A stretch of DNA of 64,000 bases from JBBTCX01 sp964494205 (GCA_964494205.1 CAZBRD010000001.1:372001-436000); one strand, 5' to 3'. Positions 1-9,268 are shown, numbered from the stretch's first letter. Notes: generated by a model from the sequence alone, not told the origin. Made by a program: numbers and translations.

Positions 1-1174
1 TACACTGCGAGCGCAAATTGTTCGGCGTATCCGTGCCCGGCCCCGTATCGTGCATAGGCCATGGCGTTCCACCGGGAGCACCCGGCAGCGACACGTCACC
101 GTTATACATATCCACGAGTTCGCCAAAGATGTCCGACATAGCCTCATTCAATTGCCCCGGCTGATTCTGGTAGATGAGGCTCGCGCTAAAGCCGGTGATG
201 CTGTGCTGAAACTCATGGGCGGTTACGTCGTCGGTGGCGGTTCCCGTACAAAACGTGGCCACTCCGCCGCCGCCGGTTGCATTGGGACAGGGTGGAGCCG
301 TGGAATTGACCAGCGCTGTCAGCGTGAGTCCGGCGTTATTCGTGCTGTCGCGGCCAAACGCACGGAAGAAGTAATCGTAAGTATCGCCGGAGTAGTCATA
401 GGCCATGTCAACTTCGGAGTTGCCCGAAGACGCCTCGCCCTCGCTGCGCGACAGCACACCGGGACCGCTCGTGCCTTCATGGTCCCACACTTCGCGATGA
501 CGAACCGTCTCGAGAAGCGTCCATTGGTCCAGCACTTCGCTGTTCTGCGCATCAATGAAGAACGCCTCGTGCAAGGCGATGGCTGCATCTTCCAACTCGA
601 CGTAATAAACCAGCCTCGCGCCGCGCGGGGCGTCCCCATACCAACCCGGGTCGACGATCATCAGCTTCGACGTGGCAGTCGCGTTCGCGCTCGACACGTG
701 GATTCGCGCCAGCGCGATCGCGACTTCGCTGGTCACCGAAGGATTCACATTGAAGTTGGCCGGAATCTTGTAGAAGTCGCCGTTGGCGGCTGTTACTCCG
801 CCGACTGCATTCTGGTGCACCTTGAGCACACCGGTGAACACAGGAATGCCTCGATACACTTGCTTGAACGTCGTGTGGCGGAAACCGAGCGAGTCACTCG
901 ATTGCTTATCCATCGTCAGCTCGTTCGCAGGGTCGGTGACACCAAACTGGCGACCGTGAACCGTCGCGAAGAAATCGATCGGCGCGGGTTCAGTCGCACC
1001 GGCTCGGACAGGAATCTGCATCGGCTGGCCCGGCTTTGCCACCACGCTCTGCACGCGACCGCCCTGCGGCGCGCGATTCACGGTCGGCGCATTGGCGGCC
1101 ACGGGGGCTCCTACGGCCAATGTCTGCACGGCGGCGAATGAAATCAACGCCACCACCCGCGCCGAAAAATGCAT
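1..1174 (-). CDS. M4 (thermolysin-like) metallopeptidase, C-terminus cut by window edge
   Basis: Secreted zinc endopeptidase, partial. Reading the minus strand gives a signal peptide (residues 1 to about 27: charged start, hydrophobic core, VAANA), then an FTP/PepSY-like propeptide region (about 65-215) and the start of the catalytic domain. The zinc site is visible: HEFQH at about 320-324 (the HExxH motif) and NEAMSD with Glu344 as the expected third ligand, as in the thermolysin family. The rest of the catalytic domain lies outside the window. I chose ATG 1174 because the signal peptide starts there and GAAGGG lies just upstream. An in-frame ATG at 1225 with AAGGAA upstream would add 17 residues and is a real alternative. 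A C-terminal sorting tail or dockerin cannot be judged here. The family call is firm. Confidence 0.9.
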   Translation of the reverse strand, partial: MHFSARVVALISFAAVQTLAVGAPVAANAPTVNRAPQGGRVQSVVAKPGQPMQIPVRAGATEPAPIDFFATVHGRQFGVTDPANELTMDKQSSDSLGFRHTTFKQVYRGIPVFTGVLKVHQNAVGGVTAANGDFYKIPANFNVNPSVTSEVAIALARIHVSSANATATSKLMIVDPGWYGDAPRGARLVYYVELEDAAIALHEAFFIDAQNSEVLDQWTLLETVRHREVWDHEGTSGPGVLSRSEGEASSGNSEVDMAYDYSGDTYDYFFRAFGRDSTNNAGLTLTALVNSTAPPCPNATGGGGVATFCTGTATDDVTAHEFQHSITGFSASLIYQNQPGQLNEAMSDIFGELVDMYNGDVSLPGAPGGTPWPMHDTGPGTDTPNNLRSQC

Positions 1175-1477
1175 GTTGACCCTTCGCCCGCTGAACACGA
1201 TCGATCCCTGATTTGCAAAGTTCATGATCCGGTTCCTTAAATGAATGAGGCCCCCTGCTAACAAATTCAACGCCACTCCGTAGACATAATGCGCCTAAGG
1301 CGAGTCCTCGACACCACCGGATGGAGTAGACGCTTTCTGCACGATGTACGACAGCGGGGGAGCTTTCTGCCTGTAAATTAGCAGAAAAGTTGTGCCGTTT
1401 GAACAGGTCAGCCAATCATTACGCTCTGTTCCACTGATTTGCTAATCATGCCGCCCACGCGGCACAATAGGCCTCAG

Positions 1478-2110
1478 ATGTATGTAGATAAGCGAATCGT
1501 TGGCATTGGACTGGTCGTTGCGGCCTTGGCGACCACAACATGGGTAGCCAAGCAGCGGCTCATGGGACCTACCTGCGAATGCGCGACGGTTCGCGAAACC
1601 GATGGACCGTGCCCCAAATGCAAGGTTGGGTATCTGGGGGGACTGAAAATCGCCTCAGAGACGTTTTTCGAGGCGCTCGACGCACATGGCCACGAGATCG
1701 ACACGAATCTCGTCATTTGTGAATCATGCAAGAAGGCGCTCGCAGCGGACGGCTTCTGCGACATTTGTAAGATCGGTTTCGTCAGACGGCAGGCCTATTT
1801 CTCGAAGCTCTCGCATCTCCTAGCGAGGGGCGAGTTGAAGCGACGTAACGCGATTTCCTGTCCAGACTGCCTGAGACACGCCAATCAATCGGGATGGTGT
1901 GAAAAATGCCAGATCGGCATGGTCGGATTTCATGCCTACAAGGATAAGACGGAATTCACCCAGACGGCCCACGCGATGGAGTTGCTGGTTCAGGCGATTC
2001 CCGAGGCCGATCGGTGCATGATGTGTGCGTTGGCCATCATCAACGACGGTCCGTGCCTGTTGTGCAAAGTGTCGTATTCGGACGGAAAGAAAACTCCCCT
2101 GCCCCCGTAG
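1478..2110 (+). CDS. membrane-anchored protein with four paired-CxxC modules
   Basis: Function unknown. About 210 residues. An N-terminal hydrophobic segment (about 7-23) should anchor it in the membrane or act as an uncleaved signal. After it come four similar modules, each with two cysteine pairs: C33/C35 with C45/C48, C81/C84 with C94/C97, C128/C131 with C141/C144, and C180/C183 with C193/C196. The second pair is usually preceded by D-G-x-C and followed by K/Q-[IV]-G-[FYM]. This resembles repeated zinc ribbons, or a redox or heme-less metal scaffold. No CxxCH heme site is present. The start could also be ATG 1439 (13 residues longer), but the sequence before 1478 does not look like a signal peptide. 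It is divergent from the metallopeptidase at the left edge, so 1175-1477 should hold both promoters. Confidence 0.7.
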   Translation: MYVDKRIVGIGLVVAALATTTWVAKQRLMGPTCECATVRETDGPCPKCKVGYLGGLKIASETFFEALDAHGHEIDTNLVICESCKKALAADGFCDICKIGFVRRQAYFSKLSHLLARGELKRRNAISCPDCLRHANQSGWCEKCQIGMVGFHAYKDKTEFTQTAHAMELLVQAIPEADRCMMCALAIINDGPCLLCKVSYSDGKKTPLPP

Positions 2111-2183
2111 AGATTCGCTAACGAAAGCGGGTGAGATTCAACCTCACCCGCTACCGATTCAAACTATTTCGTCGCGTCCTGCG

Positions 2184-2993
2184 TCACAATTGGGCGCGAA
2201 GGCGTCGGCGCGATATCACGGTGCCGCCTGTCAACACAAGAAGCGCGACGACCATCAAGCCCCACTGCGACATGGTGGGCACGCACGATGCGGTGCAATC
2301 CGAGTCATCGCAATCCATGGCTCCGTCGCAATCGTTGTCTGCCGAATCCGCGCACGCCGCTTCTGGCGCACCCGGGTGAATTCCTGGTGCGGCATCATTG
2401 CAATCGAGCTGTGATCCTGCAGTGCAGCAAGGATGGCCCGGCGAACCATAACCGTCGCCGTCACCGTCAACGCAAGCTGTCGCCGTAACGGAGCCCGTTT
2501 GGCCGGCGTAGTTGGTCGGCGAGTTAACCGCTACCGTGTTGGGACACGTACTGTTACCACAACCGACAGCCGGTCGGTTGAGCGAACTCGTGCCGTTCGT
2601 CGGCACAGCACCGCTCGCTATGGTGCACATCTGGCCCACGCCGGTTTCGCGTATCAAGTCACCTGTGAGGCTGAAGAAGTTGGCGGGTATGACGAAATCC
2701 GGGGCAGGACCGCCCATGCTCGTCAAGTTGGCAGTTCCCAATAAGATTCGCTTGTTGCTTGAGGGAGCAGCAACATTCGTTAGTTGTTGGTCATGTGTGT
2801 TGCTCGTGACGTGATGAAAACCCGTACCCGTTTCGCCGGGTGTACCGCACGTCTCCAAGAGCTCGATAAACTGAACCGTTCCATCACAATTGCTGTAGAT
2901 TTCGCTGATCCGCCACGTGTGCGAACCGGCCAACGCAAGGTTCGATATCAATAGAACAACCACCGCAGCCATAAATCGGATGGACGACTTCAT
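2184..2993 (-). CDS. secreted protein with MopE-like Asp/Cys region and IPTL-CTERM-like tail
   Basis: Exported surface protein of unknown role, about 269 residues. It begins with a clear signal peptide (MKSSIRFMAAVVVLLI, ending near LALAG). The middle resembles a lamin-tail-like or other beta domain of unknown type. From about residue 175 it is rich in Asp, Gly and Cys: DGDGDGYGS, then DCNDAAPGIHPGAPE and DNDCDG, a pattern known from MopE-like calcium or copper binding motifs. The last 27 residues read VPTMSQWG, a hydrophobic helix and RRR, matching IPTL-CTERM sorting signals that are processed by an exosortase/archaeosortase-type enzyme. ATG 2993 has AAAGGG about 8 nt upstream, which beats the longer frame from 3074. 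No neighbour suggests a function. Confidence 0.8.
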   Translation of the reverse strand: MKSSIRFMAAVVVLLISNLALAGSHTWRISEIYSNCDGTVQFIELLETCGTPGETGTGFHHVTSNTHDQQLTNVAAPSSNKRILLGTANLTSMGGPAPDFVIPANFFSLTGDLIRETGVGQMCTIASGAVPTNGTSSLNRPAVGCGNSTCPNTVAVNSPTNYAGQTGSVTATACVDGDGDGYGSPGHPCCTAGSQLDCNDAAPGIHPGAPEAACADSADNDCDGAMDCDDSDCTASCVPTMSQWGLMVVALLVLTGGTVISRRRLRAQL

Positions 2994-3198
2994 CGCAATG
3001 CCCTTTCGACTAGGAACGACCCTGCTCAAACAGGAATGACAAGATGCAGCCATTCTATCGACTGTGGGCCTCAAACTGCAATGGTGTGTTACAGCGGTTT
3101 CGCTGGCAGGGAGGCAATGTCGCGAGAAGTGAATCTCTTGCAGGTAATTTGGGAATTTTCAATGACGCCGAGGATTACAGCGGGAGGACTGCCGACAG

Positions 3199-4308
3199 TC
3201 ATGGGGACAAGATTGCCTTGAAAGCGGGGTAGTCCGACAAGTCAACGATCAGGTTCAAGTCGAAGTCGAAAGCAGAACAACTCGTGGTGTGAGTCAGTTG
3301 AAAGAAGCAATTCTGCAACGCGGCGAAGTCGGCGAGATTCCAACGTCCGTCGGCGTTGATGTCGCCGAGTTGGAACGTGTACGAGACTACGTTGGTGCCA
3401 ACACCATCGTTGAAAGTGAATGTTGTGCGTTCGGCGGCAGGTAGAGGGCGATCGAGGATGATTTGCAAGACATCGGACGGGCCGTTATCGAGACGCTTGG
3501 TGGCGATGACTGCCGGTGTCTCACCTCCCGACACTTCGACAGTGATGTCATCGATGTGGGCGTAGTTGGGCGAGTCGTAAGTAATGATGAAACGGTTGAG
3601 TTCGCTGTAGATATTCGAGTTTAGAAAGCCAATCGGCGGATCGGCCGCAATAATTTGCTCGCCGAACTCGATCGTGCCGTAGCGAATGAAGTCCCATTCG
3701 TTTAGCACGGATGGAAGGTTAGCCCAGTCGTGGCAAGTACCTGCAAGAGAACCGAACTGCAAGTAGTGTGATCCAACTGGGCTATTATCAGAGTCCAAAA
3801 CGAATACTTCACCGTCGACAGATATCGAATAGTCCACACCACCAATACTCTCGAAACGATAGGTATGAAACTCGCTCAACTCGAGCGGCCAAACTACATC
3901 GTCCCCACTCCATGATATGGCAGCATTCCCGTAGGTATAAATCACATCATGTATGCCACGATACACGATACTGAAGCGCCCATCGCAGCTGTAGTAGTTT
4001 GGTCCAAGCGGATGGTTGGAACTATAGCTCCACTCGACCCATAAAGTTGGTGGGGATGGCTCTCCTTGATGAGCGATCCAAAGGTGATAATTTGATGTGT
4101 CACCAGGCGGCGGATGGTTTAATTCCAAGATGAAATGGCCATCCTCATTGGAGTCAATACAGATGCTTTCGCATGGATCGAAATGCAACCAGCCTGCTAA
4201 CGGATCGTACGGCGGCACATCGCAATCGTAGGAGTAGAGAACCTCGTCACCTCGTGCAACGGCGTACATCACTGCGAGCGTAGCAATGCTTGCAAGTTGT
4301 AGGCGCAT
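3199..4308 (-). CDS. secreted lectin/laminin-like protein with dockerin-like tail
   Basis: Exported protein of about 369 residues with no recognised enzyme domain. The start MRLQLASIATLAV is a signal peptide, and ATG 4308 has AGAGGA 7 nt upstream. The central region (about 25-215) is aromatic, Asp- and Gly-rich and looks like a beta-sandwich of the concanavalin type, but I cannot name the family. The C-terminus has a dockerin-like calcium-binding pair: GDINADGRWNLADFAALQNC, then DFDLNLIVDLSDYPAF. Such tails are frequent in planctomycete extracellular proteins, and their role there is not settled. It runs in the same direction as the CTERM protein at 2184-2993, with a 205-bp spacer, so it may have its own promoter. 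Confidence 0.75.
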   Translation of the reverse strand: MRLQLASIATLAVMYAVARGDEVLYSYDCDVPPYDPLAGWLHFDPCESICIDSNEDGHFILELNHPPPGDTSNYHLWIAHQGEPSPPTLWVEWSYSSNHPLGPNYYSCDGRFSIVYRGIHDVIYTYGNAAISWSGDDVVWPLELSEFHTYRFESIGGVDYSISVDGEVFVLDSDNSPVGSHYLQFGSLAGTCHDWANLPSVLNEWDFIRYGTIEFGEQIIAADPPIGFLNSNIYSELNRFIITYDSPNYAHIDDITVEVSGGETPAVIATKRLDNGPSDVLQIILDRPLPAAERTTFTFNDGVGTNVVSYTFQLGDINADGRWNLADFAALQNCFFQLTHTTSCSAFDFDLNLIVDLSDYPAFKAILSP

Positions 4309-4737
4309 TTCTTGTCCTCTGAGCACTGCCGGCAGTCGTACCCGCAGACCCACCCCCTCCGATGTAAACGGTGCGAGCGCCTGTGTTGTTATTTGAGCTA
4401 CCCGGAGTTATCGCCATGCTTGCAATTTTATCAGCTTCTCCTCACCGAGTTTACCAGACTACTGTGGCACAGAAGCTCCATTTTGCGCGAAAAATAAATT
4501 CGTTTTCAAAAACCTGCGTCTGGCATGCGCCAGGCGGGAAATTCACTTGCGCCGCGCAAGAACGCAAAGAAAACATACGCCCTGGCGCGTACAGAAACGA
4601 GGGCGCAAAGCAATCCGAAGCAACCGATTGGGATGTAGAGAAACTATTAATCAACTGCATCGCGAGTCACATACTTCCCCCCCTTAGCAAGGGGGGACTA
4701 AGGGGGGTCAGACTATACGCTTGGAATGATGGCTGGC
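4309..4737. other. intergenic region, no gene seen
   Basis: This 429-bp stretch separates the 3' end of queG from the secreted protein gene read in the same direction. I found no convincing coding sequence. It holds the C/G-run inverted repeat listed separately and AT-rich stretches near 4490-4510, which could contain the promoter of the secreted protein gene. Confidence 0.6.
4677..4707. repeat. C-run/G-run inverted repeat
   Basis: Arms CCCCCCTTAG and CTAAGGGGGG (10 bp) flank a loop that itself contains AAGGGGGG, so two alternative stems are possible. There is no T-tract on either side, so it is not a classic intrinsic terminator. It lies 30 bp past the queG stop codon. Its form resembles dispersed palindromic repeats common in intergenic DNA of many bacteria; only one copy is in this window. 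Confidence 0.7.
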
Positions 4738-5682
4738 CTAACCACTGTTCCCCTTCGCGATCATCGCATTGCGTTGCAGCATCTCCGGTTTCGCTCGCGT
4801 CATCGCGCTGCCGCGAAGCTTGACGCTGTAGTCTTCGGATGACCACTCAAGTACGTCATCGAGCACAGGTTGCGGGCCGGGTTCGCGGATGGCGAAGCGC
4901 GGTTCGCTCGTTTGCGGGGCCTTGCGGTTGTGCGGGCAGACTTCCTGACACACATCGCAGCCGAAGACCCAATCGCCCATAGGCGGATGAAACTGTTCAT
5001 CGATCGCGCCGCGATGCTCGATGGTCAGATAGCTGACGCAACGTGATGCGTTCATCTGATACGGCCCGACGAATGCGGACGTGGGGCACGCGTCGAGACA
5101 GGCTGTGCAGGTGCCGCAATGATCTTCGATCGGCTCATCCGGCGCGAGGTCGAGCGTGGTGATGATCGAACCGAGGAAAAAGTAACTGCCGAGCTCGGCG
5201 TTCAAAACGAGTGTGTTCTTTCCGATCCAACCAATACCAGCAGCCGCAGCCACTTCGCGCTCCAACAACGGCGCGGTGTCGACGCAGATTTTGGAATCGA
5301 ACTCCTCGTCAATATGACCACGCATTTGCTCAACCAGCTGCCGCAACTTCTCGCGTATCACGTCGTGATAATCGTCCCCCCACGCATACATGGCCACTCG
5401 GCCACGAGGTCGATCATCGTCGCTCGGAACAGGTGGTCGGTCCTGATGATAGAGGAGCGCGGTCACAATGATGGATTTCGCTTCCGGCAGCAGGTTTCGC
5501 GGATCGGTGCGCTGGTCAAAATAACGGTGCAGATAATCCATCGTGCCCGCGCGACCCGCGTTCAGCCACGTCCGCAAATAAGCGGCTCGTCCGATAGGTT
5601 CCGCCCGGGCGATGCCGCAGCGATCAAAACCGATTTTGGATGCTAAACTTTTGATCAGGCGGCTATGATCATGATGCGACAT
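4738..5682 (-). CDS. queG: epoxyqueuosine reductase
   Basis: Catalyses the last step of queuosine synthesis, reduction of epoxyqueuosine to queuosine in the wobble position of tRNA, using a cobalamin cofactor and two [4Fe-4S] clusters in the cytoplasm. The N-terminal half shows the QueG signature around LASKIGFDRCGIARAEP and the VDTAPLLER segment that holds the catalytic Asp, followed by GWIGKNT. Two ferredoxin-type cluster motifs follow: CGTCTACLDACP and CDVCQEVCPHN. At 314 residues it lacks most of the C-terminal HEAT-like region of the longer E. coli and Bacillus forms, which is normal for many homologues. ATG 5682 has no obvious ribosome binding site. Transcription is divergent from the gene at 5900. 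The tRNA modification gene miaB also lies in this window but far away. Confidence 0.95.
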   Translation of the reverse strand: MSHHDHSRLIKSLASKIGFDRCGIARAEPIGRAAYLRTWLNAGRAGTMDYLHRYFDQRTDPRNLLPEAKSIIVTALLYHQDRPPVPSDDDRPRGRVAMYAWGDDYHDVIREKLRQLVEQMRGHIDEEFDSKICVDTAPLLEREVAAAAGIGWIGKNTLVLNAELGSYFFLGSIITTLDLAPDEPIEDHCGTCTACLDACPTSAFVGPYQMNASRCVSYLTIEHRGAIDEQFHPPMGDWVFGCDVCQEVCPHNRKAPQTSEPRFAIREPGPQPVLDDVLEWSSEDYSVKLRGSAMTRAKPEMLQRNAMIAKGNSG

Positions 5683-5899
5683 AAACGTATGCTAGCGGGC
5701 GGTGCATCCGATACCAAAGCGGGGCCGTTCGGTTAGTTGACGATCGTGGACCCGGTGAATACTCTGTCGCCCCTTGTTCGCACCGCTGGAGGGCCACCAT
5801 CGCATCCGCTCGCTTCTCGTGGGCCGTCTGGGGTGTACCCGGAGGGGAAATCATCAGCGCATCCAACGCTCGTATGCGTGAAAGGGGCCGATAACGATT

Positions 5900-6370
5900 A
5901 TGTTTAACTACGACTGGTTCCATGGTCCCGCGTACGAACAGCAGCGTCACGAAGCCACCACCCGTTGTGCGTCGTTGCACTTCGCGCATATCGATGTGAA
6001 CGACCGCGAGTTCGACGAGGACTTCCGCCAGTTTCGCGATGAGCTTGTCGTGCGAACGCTGATCTATCTTCGCGACGGGTTCAGCTACGAAGTAAAGCAG
6101 ATCGCGGACGTGGGCACAAAGTCGCATCTAGTCTTTGAATGCGAGCCGGTCGACGAGCAGTACAAGGTCGGCGCGTTTGTCGTCACCGTTCCGTTTGAAG
6201 AGATCGTGCGCGTCGAAGTATTTGCCGTTCACCCTAGCGAGAAGCCGGATGACCTGCCGCAGATCACTGGATTCCGCGGCGGCCCGGAGCACGGTGAACC
6301 ACGTGAGCAGCGCGAACCGGCGGAACCGCGCCATCGCGAACCGAAGCCGGTGAAACCGGGTCGGGGATAA
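5900..6370 (+). CDS. conserved-looking hypothetical protein with charged Pro-rich tail
   Basis: Not recognised. 156 residues, no signal peptide, no membrane segment. Residues 1 to about 118 look like a folded alpha/beta domain with alternating hydrophobic and acidic residues. From about 119 the chain is disordered: Glu, Pro, Arg and His repeats ending KPVKPGRG. I prefer this strand over an open frame on the other strand (5669-6127), because the latter has an unlikely, Arg-rich composition. ATG 5900 has AAAGGGG about 12 nt upstream, longer than ideal. It is divergent from queG across a 217-bp spacer and convergent with the amine oxidase gene. Confidence 0.6.
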   Translation: MFNYDWFHGPAYEQQRHEATTRCASLHFAHIDVNDREFDEDFRQFRDELVVRTLIYLRDGFSYEVKQIADVGTKSHLVFECEPVDEQYKVGAFVVTVPFEEIVRVEVFAVHPSEKPDDLPQITGFRGGPEHGEPREQREPAEPRHREPKPVKPGRG

Positions 6371-6428
6371 TTCGAAACTCCTCTTCTTAATTGAACTGAG
6401 AACTGGCGCGAAGGTGATTCGCGTCAGT

Positions 6429-7574
6429 TCATCGCATGCGCGATGCAATCGCGGGTCGCCTCATCGAGAGAAACTCAATCGGTTCTTCCGTTCCGCCATT
6501 GATGGCCAAATCTGCCATCATCGAACCAACAACCGGCGTGAACTTGAAGCCGTGGCCGCTGAATCCCGCTGCGAACACTACGTTTGAATAATCTGGATGC
6601 TTGTCGATAATGAAGTGCTCATCGGGCGTCATGGTGTACATGCAGACTGATGTTCGCGTGAGACGACTGGTTAGCGAAGGCATGTGCTCAGTCATGAATC
6701 CGCGAACGAGTGAGGTTTCCTCATCGCGAACTTCGCGATTCAAGTGATCTGCATCGTCCACGCGTTCGGCTCCGAAATGTTCAGCCACCTTCACACCGCC
6801 ATTACCCTCGCGCGGAAAGCCGTAGAAGAATCCTTCGTCATTCTGAATCGCAAACGTGGGACTACCGCGATCGACGTCATACGTTTTGTCCGCCGGCGCG
6901 AACCAGAAGACCGGCTTGCGACGAACTTCGAGCGGCAGGCCGAGTTGCTTGAGAATCGAGCCTGACCATGCACCGGCGCAGGCGATGAGCCGATCCGCGA
7001 CGTGCACATCGTCAGTCGTTTTGACCTCAACCGTCCTGCCGTCGGAGTGCCACGATGTGACACGTTGGTTGGTCAGAATCTTTGCACCATGTTTGATGGC
7101 TTGATCGGCGTGCGCTTTAACGCAAGACTCGACTGCTAGAAACCCGGCTTCCGGTTCCAGCACAGCCGTCATCCCCTCGCTGGGCATGAACCCCGGAAAC
7201 CGCGAGCGAACGTCGTCGGCCGTAAGGTTCTCCAACCACAACTGATGCTGAGCTGCGGAAAGTCGTGTGCCCGCCATGAGGACGCAGTCGGGTTTGCCCA
7301 TCGACAGCAGCCCGGTCTTCGTGAATAGCTTCTGATGGGTCGCGGCTTCAAGCTCCCCCCATAGTTCGTAGGACCGGACGGCTAGCGGAACGTAATCGGG
7401 GCATTCGAAATAGGCTTTGCGGATGATGCGGGTGTCGCCGTGGGAGCTGCCGCGATCGTGGGCGATGCTGAATTGCTCGATGCCTAGCACACGGTGGCCT
7501 CGCTTGGCCAAGTGGTGGAGCGCGGCACTACCCATTCCGCCGACACCGAGAACAATGACATCCCATCCGAGCAT
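6429..7574 (-). CDS. solA: FAD-dependent amine oxidase, monomeric sarcosine oxidase / N-methyltryptophan oxidase type
   Basis: Cytoplasmic flavoenzyme of about 381 residues that should oxidise an N-methyl amino acid or similar secondary amine, giving the demethylated product, formaldehyde and hydrogen peroxide. The Rossmann motif GVGGMGSAALHHLA sits at residues 10-23 with the acidic end of beta-2 at GIEQF. Cys311 in TSVCMYTMTPDEHF matches the cysteine that binds FAD covalently in MSOX (Cys315) and MTOX (Cys308). The GFSGHGFKF segment near the C-terminus is also typical. The true substrate cannot be read from sequence, so the symbol is a family label. No start-proximal Shine-Dalgarno is visible. 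It stands alone, convergent with the gene at 5900. Confidence 0.9.
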   Translation of the reverse strand: MLGWDVIVLGVGGMGSAALHHLAKRGHRVLGIEQFSIAHDRGSSHGDTRIIRKAYFECPDYVPLAVRSYELWGELEAATHQKLFTKTGLLSMGKPDCVLMAGTRLSAAQHQLWLENLTADDVRSRFPGFMPSEGMTAVLEPEAGFLAVESCVKAHADQAIKHGAKILTNQRVTSWHSDGRTVEVKTTDDVHVADRLIACAGAWSGSILKQLGLPLEVRRKPVFWFAPADKTYDVDRGSPTFAIQNDEGFFYGFPREGNGGVKVAEHFGAERVDDADHLNREVRDEETSLVRGFMTEHMPSLTSRLTRTSVCMYTMTPDEHFIIDKHPDYSNVVFAAGFSGHGFKFTPVVGSMMADLAINGGTEEPIEFLSMRRPAIASRMR

Positions 7575-7739
7575 GAGGGGAGTGTATCGACAACGAACAG
7601 AATCTTCGACTCGATACTGTAATGACAGGGGCGAGATTTAGATCATTAGTGCGGCGCGTGTCGAAAGTCTCAGGGTTCATGCATGGCGGCGATGCGCTTG
7701 GCTATGCCACCCCATGCAATTGCGGCGTGCATTGAGGTC

Positions 7740-7770
7740 ACCACGGCCAAGCTGCGGCTTGACCGTGCCA
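7740..7770. repeat. 31-bp palindromic intergenic repeat, copy 1
   Basis: Imperfect hairpin with arms ACCACGGCCAAGC and GCTTGACCGTGCCA. The same 31 bp, inverted and with three differences confined to the loop, occurs at 50733-50763. It lies between the amine oxidase and the PEP-CTERM protein gene. Confidence 0.8.
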
Positions 7771-7786
7771 TCCTGGGTTGCAACTC

Positions 7787-7816
7787 AAGAAAAAACCCCC
7801 TGTTTGCGCAGGGGGC
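7787..7816 (-). terminator. intrinsic terminator of the gene at 7850-8836
   Basis: Read on the minus strand: CCCCCTG, a 6-nt loop, CAGGGGG, then TTTTTTCTT. This 7-bp GC stem plus T-tract is a textbook rho-independent terminator, 34 bp past the stop codon. Confidence 0.9.
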
Positions 7817-7849
7817 TCGGATAGATTGCGGAATGCCTGGTTGACTACA

Positions 7850-8836
7850 TTAGTTGCGAGAGACGGATCGACGGCGGAAGATCGCCAGGCCGCCGACAGC
7901 CATCAATGCGAGCGTCGCGGGTTCGGGTACGAAGATCAAATGCGTTGGGCCGTTGAGACCGCCCGCTCCGGCAGTAACGAAGTTCTCGATGAACACGCCG
8001 TTGCCGTTTACGCTGAAATATCGCTTGATCTGGTCTGATTCGAAGCTGCTTACGTAGAGTGTGCCGTCGCCGCCAAAGGCCAAGCCTACGGGTCCGTCGA
8101 GTTCGCCACCGCGCGGCAGCACGAATGAATTGAGGAACGCACCGTTCGCACCGAAGTAGCGCTTCACGCTGTCGTTGTCGAAGCTCGACACATACAAGTT
8201 GCCGTCGGGGCCAAACGTCAGACCTTCGGGATTATCGAGTTCGCCGGCACCTACCGACACAAAGTTGCCGAGGTATTGCCCCGTTGTGCCGAGGTAACGC
8301 TTCACGGAGTTGTCGTCGCTGGTGACGTAGAGGTTTCCGTCTGGGCCGAACACCATACCATCCGGACTGAGCAAACCGCCGCTGCCTGGTGAGACGAAAG
8401 TGCCGAGGAAAAGACCGGTCGTGCCTTCATAGCGACGGATGCTGTTGGTCATGCTGCTGGCGACGTAGAGGTTGCCATCGGGGCCGAAGATTGCGGCTTC
8501 GGGCGCATCGAGACCAGTGCCCGGGCGAACAAAGCTGCTGAGGAATTGGCCGTCGGTTCCCTGATATTGACGTACGCTGTCAGTATTGAAGCTGCTTACA
8601 TAGAGGTTGCCGTCGGGGCCAAAGGTGACACCGCGGGGGCCATCGAGCGCGCCCGAGCCTGGTGTTACGAAACTCCCGAGTGCTGCACCGTTTGAATTGT
8701 ATTGCTTGATGCTGTCGTCGAAGAAACTACCGACCAATAGGTCGCCTGGCGCCAAGTCGCCGGCTGTGACGAGCGAGGTGGTCAACATCAAGAATGCAAA
8801 AGACCCCAAGTGAGCAAAACGACGAGAGTGTATCAC
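7850..8836 (-). CDS. secreted NHL/propeller-like repeat protein with PEP-CTERM anchor
   Basis: Exported protein of about 328 residues. The signal peptide spans about 1-26. Six to seven repeats of about 42 residues follow, each with the core FGPDGNLYVSS, then a D-S-[VI]-[KR]-[RQ]-Y strand and a G-x-F-[LV]-x-x-F-V turn. This is the pattern of a six- or seven-bladed NHL-type beta-propeller. The C-terminus VPEPATLALMAVGG with a short hydrophobic helix and RRR is a canonical PEP-CTERM signal, so it is probably processed and sorted by an exosortase. The start codon is GTG at 8836, preceded by AAGGAGCAGG at good spacing. A strong terminator follows. Binding partner or role is unknown; propellers of this type often mediate protein or glycan contacts. 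Confidence 0.9.
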   Translation of the reverse strand: MIHSRRFAHLGSFAFLMLTTSLVTAGDLAPGDLLVGSFFDDSIKQYNSNGAALGSFVTPGSGALDGPRGVTFGPDGNLYVSSFNTDSVRQYQGTDGQFLSSFVRPGTGLDAPEAAIFGPDGNLYVASSMTNSIRRYEGTTGLFLGTFVSPGSGGLLSPDGMVFGPDGNLYVTSDDNSVKRYLGTTGQYLGNFVSVGAGELDNPEGLTFGPDGNLYVSSFDNDSVKRYFGANGAFLNSFVLPRGGELDGPVGLAFGGDGTLYVSSFESDQIKRYFSVNGNGVFIENFVTAGAGGLNGPTHLIFVPEPATLALMAVGGLAIFRRRSVSRN

Positions 8837-9268
8837 GACCTGCTCCTTCTTTCCCTATCTATATATGTTCCGGCCATGCCCTTCGGAACTGCGAGAAGAG
8901 TATCAGTGAACAAGCGCCGAGTTTGGTAACTAACCTCCCAAACCGAGTGCGCGCTTTTACTACTCTACTCACACCCCATAAGTACCCACCTTAGCATATA
9001 GCGGCTATCTGGAAATATCAAACTTTGCCGTTGTGAGTTTCGTTCGTGTTATCGACCCTTCTGCGGCAGTTGCTCAAGCGGGCTCAGCCGAGGGAAGTCG
9101 ACGGCTTAGCCGGGCCTCTTCATATCGCTGGGATAGGTGGGGTTGCCATGGCAGGCTCGTGGAACAGCCTTGTACGCGGATTTGCCGGTCCATGGCGGCG
9201 TTTCTATCATTTCGACGCCGAAGGTCCGGAAACTGATTTCCTGGCACTACGATCATGGAGCGATCACG
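8837..9268. other. divergent intergenic region, no gene seen
   Basis: 432 bp between the PEP-CTERM protein gene (minus) and the desaturase gene (plus), so it should hold both promoters. Short open frames here on the plus strand, including an in-frame extension of the desaturase back to 9137, have unlikely composition and no ribosome binding site. I see no RNA gene. Confidence 0.6.

Noticed and set aside
50..1141. A 363-residue plus-strand open frame at the left edge
   Set aside because: It lies opposite the M4 peptidase whose zinc motif, propeptide and signal are all intact. The plus-strand translation is Arg/His-rich with no domain.
4677..4707. C/G-run palindrome as terminator of queG
   Set aside because: The stem is strong but no T-tract follows in the queG direction.
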